A stretch of DNA of 5,909 bases, taken from CAYGZA01 sp964354135. GTDB lineage: Bacteria; Planctomycetota; Planctomycetia; Pirellulales; Thermoguttaceae. The stretch covers positions 1 through 5,909 of the forward strand of contig CAYGZA010000371.1 in the NCBI GenBank assembly GCA_964354135.1. The letters run 5' to 3'. Below, in pieces: positions 1 to 5,101 of this stretch. The notes under the pieces are model-generated. The model was not told the origin of the DNA. It made no database searches and saw nothing but the letters and a program-made list of their open reading frames with translations. Each line of letters starts with the position of its first letter. The stretch's first letter is position 1. A program made the translations under genes and the position numbers.

Positions 1-105
1 CGGCTTCAAACACCAAACGGGGGTGACCTCGTATTACTGACACTTGGCCCTTCAGCCATAACATGGTCTAGTCTTGGGAATCCTCCACGCGTCGAGTATG
101 GCGGC
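1..105. other. Left-edge non-coding stretch
   Basis: I see no supportable gene here. The plus-strand frame that is open from base 1 only runs on into the antisense shadow of the DoxX gene, and the other frames close quickly or give very short peptides without family resemblance. It is probably intergenic DNA downstream of the DoxX gene. Confidence 0.4.
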
Positions 106-123
106 GTTATGCTGACGCATAAC
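106..123 (-). terminator. Hairpin immediately after the DoxX-family gene
   Basis: A perfect 7-bp stem, GTTATGC pairing with GCATAAC, closes a 4-base loop. It begins at the base directly after the minus-strand stop codon (124-126). An alternative pairing of GGCG (103-106) with CGCC (127-130) could extend the stem with a bulge. There is no U-run after it on the minus strand, so it is not a classical intrinsic terminator. It may instead be a 3'-end stabilising hairpin or a weak terminator. Its position makes a role at the transcript end likely, but this is inferred. Confidence 0.45.
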
Positions 124-1209
124 CTACGCCTCTTGTTGATCCTTTTTCCTGCGGCAGCCGAGCGGGAAGGGGAGCCGGCGCGACAGCAAGGCGTCCAAAC
201 CGCCCCAGCGGCCCACGGCGGTGGTGGCCACCAGCAAGAGGGCCACCATCTCGATGAAGCTCTTGTCGATCAAAAGGGCATGCCCGGCCTCGGGCCCCGG
301 CGGCGGATATATCGTGGGCCAGGAAAGCTGCGACAGGATGACGAAGGCCATGAAGGCCACGCCGCCCAAAGCCGCCAGGCGGGTGAACAAACCGAGCATC
401 AGGCACAGCCCAATCGCCGTCAGCCCGTAGGTCACGGCGAAATTGATCTGCTCGATCCGCGACCAGGTGAAGGGGTTCCAGCCGGACTTAAAGTACCCCC
501 GGGACTGCTGGTCGTCGTCGAGCAAGTCCCACAGTCCGGTCTTGTAGCCGGCACCGAGCTTGTCGATGTAGGAGAGCCAGCCCTTGGCCACCGTCTCATA
601 GTGGCTCGCTTCTCCCTTCGGCGGGAGAGAAGCAGAGGGCAAGGGCTTGTGGCAGCGAAGACACGAGACGGTCGCCGGCCGGCCGCTCAGCTCCATGTCA
701 AGCTCCGTGCGCCGGTCCCAGAGCCGCTTCTTGTAGTAGGAGGCGCCGTTGCCGCCGCGGGCGATGTCTTCCTGGAACCGCTTCAGACTGTCGAGATGAC
801 CCACGATCTCCTCGGCGTTTTCGTCGAGATACTCGTTGAGCCAGGTTTCGTAGCGCCGGTAGAGCTTGTCGGCCTCGGCCTTCTGCTCATCGGTCATGTC
901 GTACTTTTCCGCCGCGTGGTCCTTGAGGGCTTTCCAAGCGGTCAGCGTGCTCTCGGCCTTGACCACCGGCTTGTCTTCGGGGCCCAGCCGGGGACGGCCG
1001 CTGGCGTCGGCCTCGAACGTGAGCCGCTCGGTGCCGTCGACGTCGTCCAACATTGCACGGAACAGCGGCGCGAGCGGCCCTTTCGCCTCGCTCAAGAACG
1101 GCTCGGCCGTGAACTTCCGATTGGTGATTTTCCAGACTCCCTCGTAGAGGAAGTGGCAACCAAGGCTCAGTCGCAGCACGACGAGCATCGCCACGGTCGC
1201 CATGCCCAT
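124..1209 (-). CDS. DoxX-family integral membrane protein with long periplasmic loop and CXXCH motif
   Basis: The product is 361 residues from the chosen ATG. The first hydrophobic helix (about residues 4-21) leads into the family-like LRLSLGCHFLYEGVWKI. A charged, partly helical domain of about 230 residues follows (28-255), then three more helices at about 258-275, 281-297 and 317-333. The segment between helices 3 and 4, with PPPGPEAGHALLIDKSFIEM, and the following GRWGGLDALL are typical of DoxX proteins, which as a family are linked to respiratory or thiosulfate:quinone oxidoreductase functions. The basic tail (RRKK) and Arg277 in the helix 2-3 loop put both termini in the cytoplasm and the large domain in the periplasm. 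That domain contains C183-L-R-C186-H187, a haem-c type motif. The usual DoxX is much shorter; the insertion accounts for the extra length. The ATG at 1209 was chosen because residues before it look random and the helix starts right after. An ATG two codons later, or a CTG at 1230, is also possible. The specific function is unknown. Confidence 0.85.
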   Translation of the reverse strand: MGMATVAMLVVLRLSLGCHFLYEGVWKITNRKFTAEPFLSEAKGPLAPLFRAMLDDVDGTERLTFEADASGRPRLGPEDKPVVKAESTLTAWKALKDHAAEKYDMTDEQKAEADKLYRRYETWLNEYLDENAEEIVGHLDSLKRFQEDIARGGNGASYYKKRLWDRRTELDMELSGRPATVSCLRCHKPLPSASLPPKGEASHYETVAKGWLSYIDKLGAGYKTGLWDLLDDDQQSRGYFKSGWNPFTWSRIEQINFAVTYGLTAIGLCLMLGLFTRLAALGGVAFMAFVILSQLSWPTIYPPPGPEAGHALLIDKSFIEMVALLLVATTAVGRWGGLDALLSRRLPFPLGCRRKKDQQEA

Positions 1210-1280
1210 GTGGATTCTGTTGCTGCTCAGGGGAGGTCTCCTGTTGTCTCGGATCGGGGCGCCGTCGGTTGCAGGACGGC

Positions 1281-1348
1281 AGCGGTCCAGGGCGGGGCAC
1301 ATGGCCGTGGGCAACGGACCGCTCACCAGGTAGGAACCCGCCCACGGC
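1281..1348 (-). repeat. Interlocked inverted repeats in DoxX upstream region (possible pseudoknot)
   Basis: AGCGGTCC (1281-1288) is complementary to GGACCGCT (1316-1323), an 8-bp perfect stem. GCCGTGGGC (1304-1312) is complementary to GCCCACGGC (1340-1348), a 9-bp perfect stem. Each pair is separated by 27 bases and the arms alternate a-b-a'-b', the topology of an H-type pseudoknot or of two mutually exclusive hairpins. The element lies about 70 bases upstream of the DoxX start, so it would be in that gene's leader if transcription starts beyond 1348. The strand is assigned on that assumption. GC-rich DNA yields such repeats by chance fairly often. Confidence 0.35.
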
Positions 1349-1428
1349 GCGCCAGCCCAATTGTAATCGATCCCCCGGCTTGCCACCACAAGCGTTCGAC
1401 CGATCTTTATGACCCTCGGGAGGTGGAA

Positions 1429-1452
1429 GAGCCCGCATTACAGGCGGGGCTC
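1429..1452. repeat. Short inverted repeat in divergent spacer
   Basis: GAGCCCGC (1429-1436) pairs with GCGGGGCTC (1444-1452) around a 7-base loop, with one bulged G. It is about 110 bases before the dehydrogenase start. It has no U-run on either strand. It could be an operator-like site or a leader hairpin, or simply a product of GC-rich composition. Confidence 0.3.
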
Positions 1453-1560
1453 GCCGGTCGGCGGCGTCCGTCGGATGGACACAGGGGTTGCTACCGGAGG
1501 GAATAGGACCACAATGGAAACCTCGAAGCCGATAGCCTGATTGCTGAAAGCCGACCACCC

Positions 1561-2559
1561 ATGAGAATCGTTCTTTGCTATCCCCTTGAGCCGAAACACG
1601 TTGCGCAAATAGCCGCGGTTGCGCCGGAGGCGGAGATCGTCGACTGCCCCCAGGGGCAGATCGCCGCGGAGCTGCTGACCGCCGAGATCTTCTGCGGCCA
1701 CGCCAAAGTGCCGGTGGACTGGGACGGCGTCGTGCGGCAAGGGCGGCTGCGGTGGATTCAGTCCTCGGCAGCCGGGATGGACCATTGCCTGGTCCCATCG
1801 GTCATCGCGTCGGACATCGCGGTGACCAGTGCCTCGGGAGTGCTCGCGGATCAGGTGGCCGAACACACGATTGCCCTGATCACCGCCTGGTGCCGCAGTC
1901 TCCCGGCCTTTTTCCGGGCCCAGCAGAAAAAGGAGTTCATCCGCCTGCCGACGCGGGACTTGTACCACCGCACCGTGGGGATTGTCGGCTTCGGCGGCGT
2001 GGGCCGCCGGCTTGCCAAGCTAATAAGCGCGTTCAACACTCGGATCCTGGCCACCGACATGTTTCCGATCGACAAGCCGGACCACGTCGAATCGCTTTGG
2101 CCGGCCGATCGGCTCGGGGAGCTGCTGCGGGAATCGGACATCGTCGTCTTGGCGCTGCCGCTGAACGACATGACGCGCGGGATCCTCGACGCTGCCGCTC
2201 TGGGACAAATGAAAACCGACTCGCTGCTGGTCAACGTGGCCCGCGGGCCGCTAGTGGTAAGCGACGATCTGGTGCGAGCACTTGAAGCTGGCCGGTTGGC
2301 GGGGGCCATGATGGACGTGACCGACCCGGAGCCGTTGCCCGTCGAAAGTCCGTTGTGGGAAATGCCCAACGTGATAATCACGCCACACGTGGGGGGACAG
2401 AGCGCCCTTCGCGCGGACAACATCACGCGGATGTTTTGCGAGAACCTGCGGCGTTGGCGGGCTGGAGAGCCCCTGGTGAACTACTTGGCCGACAAGAGGT
2501 TAGGGTTCCCGATTCGCGGCCCGGGCTCGGTCCTGTGGGGGGATATTTGCGGGTCGTGA
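1561..2559 (+). CDS. D-2-hydroxyacid dehydrogenase (NAD(P)-dependent)
   Basis: This 332-residue cytosolic oxidoreductase should interconvert a 2-hydroxy acid and its 2-oxo acid using NAD(H) or NADP(H); the substrate cannot be read from the sequence. The N-terminal substrate domain carries the family segment IQSSAAGMDH (66-75). The Rossmann core has V139-G-I-V-G-F-G-G-V-G148, followed by D166 at the end of the next strand, which favours NAD. The segment ESDIVVLALPL (191-201) matches the second family signature. The catalytic trio is R228 (NVARGP), E257 (DPEPLP) and H276 (TPHVGG). The length suits the family (about 310-340). Related proteins usually end shortly after a motif like DKRLGF (311-316); here a GC-rich tail of 16 residues follows, encoded by DNA containing inverted repeats. 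The start is the ATG with good N-terminal strand residues (MRIVLCYPL). No clear Shine-Dalgarno sequence precedes it. It is divergent from the DoxX gene and upstream of the kinase, with no sign of shared function. Confidence 0.93.
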   Translation: MRIVLCYPLEPKHVAQIAAVAPEAEIVDCPQGQIAAELLTAEIFCGHAKVPVDWDGVVRQGRLRWIQSSAAGMDHCLVPSVIASDIAVTSASGVLADQVAEHTIALITAWCRSLPAFFRAQQKKEFIRLPTRDLYHRTVGIVGFGGVGRRLAKLISAFNTRILATDMFPIDKPDHVESLWPADRLGELLRESDIVVLALPLNDMTRGILDAAALGQMKTDSLLVNVARGPLVVSDDLVRALEAGRLAGAMMDVTDPEPLPVESPLWEMPNVIITPHVGGQSALRADNITRMFCENLRRWRAGEPLVNYLADKRLGFPIRGPGSVLWGDICGS

Positions 2560-2582
2560 GCCCGAGCCGGCGATAAGCCGGC
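2522..2582 (+). repeat. Nested palindromes spanning the dehydrogenase stop codon
   Basis: CGGGCTC (2522-2528) is complementary to GAGCCCG (2558-2564), and the overlapping GGCTCGG (2524-2530) to CCGAGCC (2562-2568). Directly after, GCCGGC (2566-2571) and GCCGGC (2577-2582) form a 6-bp stem over the loop GATAA. The stop codon is at 2557-2559. The block may act as a 3'-end hairpin, or it may be a copy of a dispersed palindromic repeat; the window holds only this copy, so that cannot be decided here. Confidence 0.4.
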
Positions 2583-2589
2583 CGAGTCC

Positions 2590-2612
2590 CGGTATTCGTG
2601 GTCGTAATACCG
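2590..2612 (+). terminator. Hairpin downstream of dehydrogenase gene
   Basis: CGGTATT (2590-2596) and AATACCG (2606-2612) form a perfect 7-bp stem with a 9-base loop. It starts 30 bases after the dehydrogenase stop and is followed by the pyrimidine stretch TCTCTCCCC. It is a second structure in series with the GCCGGC hairpin. The following tract is C-rich rather than U-rich, so intrinsic termination would be weak. A 3'-end role is plausible from position. Confidence 0.4.
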
Positions 2613-2695
2613 TCTCTCCCCACCTCTTGCCGCTAACCTCTGCCCCGCCAGCCCCGCGCCCCTAATCCCTAGCCCCTTCCCAAACCAACTTCCCT
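2613..2695 (+). repeat. C-rich, G-poor low-complexity tract
   Basis: Only 8 of these 83 bases are G, while C dominates, in marked contrast with the coding DNA on either side. Two imperfect copies of a CTAAC/T-type unit ending in GCCCC occur at 2633-2646 and 2662-2676, suggesting decayed tandem repeats. No gene is supported. An unstructured C-rich, G-poor RNA of this kind would be a reasonable Rho-loading site for transcripts leaving the dehydrogenase gene, but that is an inference from composition. Confidence 0.4.
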
Positions 2696-2742
2696 ATGGA
2701 CGTAGGGGGCCGGAGACGTTTAAGATACCGGCGAGGCAAAAT

Positions 2743-2755
2743 GGCACGGAGTGCC
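2743..2755. repeat. Small hairpin before the kinase gene
   Basis: GGCAC and GTGCC form a 5-bp stem around the loop GGA, ending 19 bases before the kinase start codon and just before its Shine-Dalgarno-like GAGG. It could be an operator half or a leader hairpin. A weak TAAGAT box lies upstream at 2721-2726 with no good -35 element. The stem is short enough to be chance. Confidence 0.25.
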
Positions 2756-2774
2756 GGAATTCTGAGGTCGGACC

Positions 2775-3920
2775 ATGACGACGACGGCGTTCCACGAGGG
2801 AAACCTCACGCAGACTTGGGGCGGCCACGATTCCCGCCGCTGTCCGGATGAGTTGATGAGCCGCTACCAGGCGCTCCTGGATCAAGAGCGGCTGAGCTGG
2901 ACCGAACACCAACGGCTGCTCCGCCCGCTAGGGTCGGGCGGGCAAGGGGTGGTGTATCTCAGCGAGCGGCGCGGCACCGACAACTTCACGCTGCCGGTCG
3001 CCCTGAAGGTCTTTTCGCCCGAGCGCTACGAGAACGAGCGGGCCTACGACGAGGCGATGGGTCGCCTGGCTCAGGTTGCCGCGCACATCGCCCAGATCCA
3101 GCAGGACAATCTGCTCGACGTCCACAACTGGGTCGAGCACCATCGCATCCGCCTGATGGAGATGGAATGGATCGACGGCCACGACCTCAGCCGCCTGCTG
3201 ACCCAGCGGATGCTCGACTGGGTCTACCGGCGGGTGAGCGCGCGGCGGTGGAATTACGTCAACGAGGTGATCGTCACGAAGGGGCCGGTGCAGCCGCGGG
3301 TGAAGCCGGGGATCGCCGTGGCGATCGTCCGCGATTGCCTGGCGGCCCTGGCGGCCCTGCACCGCGAGAACATCGTCCACGGGGACGTGAAGCCGTCGAA
3401 CATCATGCTCAAGGGGACCGGCAACGCCAAGATCGTGGACATGGGCTCGGCGTTGGAGCTGAACAATCCGCCGCGGGTGCGGACGTGCACGCCGGTCTAC
3501 GCCGCGCCGGAAGTGCTCGAAGGGAGCGAAAGCACGCCGCGATCGGACCTGGCCAGCTTGGGCTACGTGCTCATCGAGATGCTCTCCGGCGTGCCGCCGT
3601 TCGACGGCCGCTCCAGCCTTCAGGAGCTGCTGGAGGCCAAGCGGTTCCTCGCCCAGAAGCTCCACCGCGTGCTGCCCGAGGACGTGGCCCGCAACGAGCT
3701 GTTGATGAATTTCTGCCTGGGACTCGTAGCGCCCGACCCGATGCGCCGGTTTGCCAGTGCCGAGGCCGCGGACCTGGCGAAGGGGGGCGCGGCCAGCTTC
3801 CTCCGCCAGCTCGTCAAAGGGGACCTGGCCAGCGAGTATCACAACGAGATCCGCCTCTGGCTCAAAGAGCTGGAGGACATGGACTTCCAAAGCAACGGCC
3901 CCTGCGAGACCACCGATTGA
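2775..3920 (+). CDS. Hanks-type serine/threonine protein kinase, non-canonical HGD and DMG motifs
   Basis: This 381-residue soluble protein is a eukaryote-like Ser/Thr kinase. After a 50-residue N-terminal segment come the glycine loop G53-S-G-G-Q-G58-V-V-Y, the ATP-anchoring lysine K78 (VALKVF), the catalytic loop H202-G-D204-V-K206-P-S-N209, the metal-binding motif D222-M-G224, the activation-segment end A244-P-E246, and D258 in the SDLASLGYVLIEML helix. All essential catalytic positions (K78, D204, N209, D222) are present, so it should be active. The HRD arginine is glycine and the DFG phenylalanine is methionine, making it a non-RD kinase that may not depend on activation-loop phosphorylation. 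An extra stretch of about 35 residues (146-180, basic and aromatic) sits in the C-lobe before the catalytic loop. No transmembrane helix, PASTA or repeat domain follows the kinase domain; the C-terminus (338-381) is charged and helical. The start is supported by GAGG at 2765-2768, seven bases before the ATG. It converges on the next gene with 6 bases between stop codons. Its target is unknown. Confidence 0.93.
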   Translation: MTTTAFHEGNLTQTWGGHDSRRCPDELMSRYQALLDQERLSWTEHQRLLRPLGSGGQGVVYLSERRGTDNFTLPVALKVFSPERYENERAYDEAMGRLAQVAAHIAQIQQDNLLDVHNWVEHHRIRLMEMEWIDGHDLSRLLTQRMLDWVYRRVSARRWNYVNEVIVTKGPVQPRVKPGIAVAIVRDCLAALAALHRENIVHGDVKPSNIMLKGTGNAKIVDMGSALELNNPPRVRTCTPVYAAPEVLEGSESTPRSDLASLGYVLIEMLSGVPPFDGRSSLQELLEAKRFLAQKLHRVLPEDVARNELLMNFCLGLVAPDPMRRFASAEAADLAKGGAASFLRQLVKGDLASEYHNEIRLWLKELEDMDFQSNGPCETTD

Positions 3921-3926
3921 AGGGCG

Positions 3927-4937
3927 TCAGAGGGGCATCCGCCGGCCCTCGCGGAAGCTCCGCGCGGCCTGGCGAACGACCGCCAGAGCGCGGCACGTGT
4001 CGTCCAGGTCGCAGCTCTTCCCGGCCGCCGAGGTGACGGCCCGGTGAAACTGGGCCAACAGGTGCTCGCCCACCGGACGCTCGCTATCGAGCGATTCCTG
4101 ATGCCGGCCGGCGTCGTCGAACCAGATCACGGTTGCCGGCACGTCGATGAAGGCAATCCCGTGCTCGCAGCAGACCTGGAGCGCGGCCAGCGGCCGGTAG
4201 GCGACGGCCTCACTCCAGCCGGCGGGGAAGTAACGCCCGCAACTGATCTGCGCAATGGCCCCCGTGCCGGGCTCGGTTCCTTCCTCGGAGAAGTCGAGGC
4301 TCATCATCTGGTAGTCCCCTTCCTCCACTTCGCCGCTTCCGTGACGCACTGCGGTGACCCAACGGGGCTCTTTCCCGACCACGTAGCGGCACCAGTCCAC
4401 CTGCTCGGCCAATGGTTGGACGATGGACCCGTGCGCGGGATAGCCCGGGGTTTGACTCGCTCGTTCCGGGATCGCCAGGCGGTGGTGGCAAAATAGGAGC
4501 CGCGGCGGCCCGAGCCGCGTGGCGATCAACTCCTTCAACCGCAGTGTCGCGGGAGACTGGCGGCGGAGGAATTCGACCACAAAGACCACTCCTGCCTCAG
4601 CGACGCGCCGGCAGATCGTCTCGGCCCGATCGGGGTCGAGCTGAAGGCCGTGGCCGAAGTAGATCGCCTTGTGGTTCTCACATGCCGCGAGGAGGGGCAG
4701 CGTTCCGTACCACTGGGGGGAGAGCATGAGGACGGCGTCGATATCCTCCCGGGCGGCCAGCGCCCGGTACCCATCGACGGTCTCCGCGCCGAACTCGGCG
4801 GCGGCCGACTGGGCCCGGTGTCCCACCTGATCGCAGACGGCACGGACTTCCAGCCTGTCGGCCAGGGCATGGAGTGCGGGACGATGGCGATGCTCCCACG
4901 CCTCACCCAAGCCGACCAGCCCGACGCGGACCTTCAT
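3927..4937 (-). CDS. Divergent Gfo/Idh/MocA-family oxidoreductase-like protein, catalytic residues replaced
   Basis: The 336-residue product has the family's N-terminal Rossmann fold: VRVGLVGLGEAW (3-14, G9-x-G11), an acidic strand end at C35-D36, and DIDAVLMLSP (65-74), which corresponds to the usual D-x-V-x-I-x-x-P. The C-terminal half fits the alpha/beta domain of the family, including VDWCRYVVGKEP (180-191) aligned with the common IDxxRWLxGxEP. The family normally uses the lysine of an EKP motif plus an Asp/His pair. Here EKP aligns with G95-H96-G97, and the Asp and His positions align with Q174 and E178. A cofactor may still bind, but standard sugar or inositol dehydrogenase chemistry looks doubtful. 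Start choice is strong: GGGAGGG (4943-4949) lies five bases before the ATG, and a TATAAT box is just upstream. It is convergent with the kinase gene and downstream of, in the same direction as, the sigma-54 regulator. The substrate is unknown. The family call is from fold pattern and length, which match well. Confidence 0.85.
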   Translation of the reverse strand: MKVRVGLVGLGEAWEHRHRPALHALADRLEVRAVCDQVGHRAQSAAAEFGAETVDGYRALAAREDIDAVLMLSPQWYGTLPLLAACENHKAIYFGHGLQLDPDRAETICRRVAEAGVVFVVEFLRRQSPATLRLKELIATRLGPPRLLFCHHRLAIPERASQTPGYPAHGSIVQPLAEQVDWCRYVVGKEPRWVTAVRHGSGEVEEGDYQMMSLDFSEEGTEPGTGAIAQISCGRYFPAGWSEAVAYRPLAALQVCCEHGIAFIDVPATVIWFDDAGRHQESLDSERPVGEHLLAQFHRAVTSAAGKSCDLDDTCRALAVVRQAARSFREGRRMPL

Positions 4938-4942
4938 AGCAT

Positions 4943-4963
4943 CCCTCCCGATCGTGGATTATA
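4943..4963 (-). promoter_or_regulatory. Putative promoter -10 box and strong ribosome binding site
   Basis: On the minus strand a perfect TATAAT (4963-4958) stands out in GC-rich DNA. About 9 bases further is GGGAGGG (4949-4943), five bases from the ATG at 4937. A transcript starting about seven bases after the box would have a leader of roughly 13-15 bases that consists mainly of the ribosome binding site. No TTGACA-like -35 hexamer lies 16-18 bases upstream, so the promoter may be extended, activator-dependent, or not real. Confidence 0.4.
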
Positions 4964-5011
4964 TCGGCCCGGCAGGAGCCCCGCTTTCCTGGAACCGGTC
5001 GGCCCGTCAGA

Positions 5012-5099
5012 GGTTGTGAAGAAACGGGGCCAGGCACCCCGCGAACCGGTGAATCGCCGGCGCTCTCGACGCGGAGTTGGTCCCCGTTTTCCCACAACC
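5012..5099. repeat. Long imperfect hairpin, REP-like element
   Basis: GGTTGTGAAGAAACGGGG (5012-5029) is matched in inverted orientation by CCCCGTTTTCCCACAACC (5082-5099), 15 of 18 positions complementary. Inside it, CCA (5030-5032) can pair with TGG (5078-5080), CCGCG (5039-5043) with CGCGG (5070-5074), and CCGG (5046-5049) with CCGG, so almost the whole 88 bases can fold as one interrupted stem. The left inner portion reads GGGGCCAGGCACC, a style I associate with REP-type palindromes moved by Y1 (IS200-like) transposases; that resemblance is from memory and untested. The element ends two bases past the regulator's stop codon and may terminate or stabilise its transcript. The word CCCGTCA occurs at 5003-5009 and 5098-5104, but it overlaps the right arm and is not a clean target-site duplication. 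Confidence 0.5.
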
Positions 5100-5101
5100 C
5101 G

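Larger units (their letters stand above)
1210..1560. promoter_or_regulatory. Divergent intergenic region between DoxX and dehydrogenase genes
   Basis: These 351 bases separate two divergent genes and should contain promoters for both. No strong sigma-70 promoter is visible. A weak plus-strand candidate is TTGCTA (1488-1493) and CACAAT (1510-1515) with a 16-base spacer. A minus-strand TACAAT lies near 1362-1367 without a good -35 partner. An 8-codon plus-strand reading frame (1514-1540, METSKPIA) lies just before the dehydrogenase and has GGAGGG at 1496-1501, but the spacing is too wide to be convincing. The region is rich in inverted repeats, listed separately. Open frames through it are antisense or upstream extensions with no family resemblance. 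Confidence 0.5.

Noticed and set aside
1210..1389. Upstream extension of the DoxX frame to an ATG at 1389
   Set aside because: The added 60 residues have no resemblance to the family and would place the first helix far from the N-terminus; the helix begins right after the ATG at 1209.
109..1506. Very long plus-strand open frame (465 codons) across the DoxX gene
   Set aside because: It is antisense to a clear membrane-protein gene, has low-complexity Arg/Gly/Pro-rich composition and no family motif; open antisense frames are common in high-GC DNA.
1514..1540. Eight-codon leader peptide (METSKPIA) before the dehydrogenase
   Set aside because: The purine-rich GGAGGG is 12 bases away, the peptide has no regulatory codon run, and nothing couples it to a terminator.
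2928..3890. Minus-strand open frame of 320 codons opposite the kinase
   Set aside because: The plus strand encodes all kinase motifs in order; the antisense translation is His/Val/Arg-rich with no domain.
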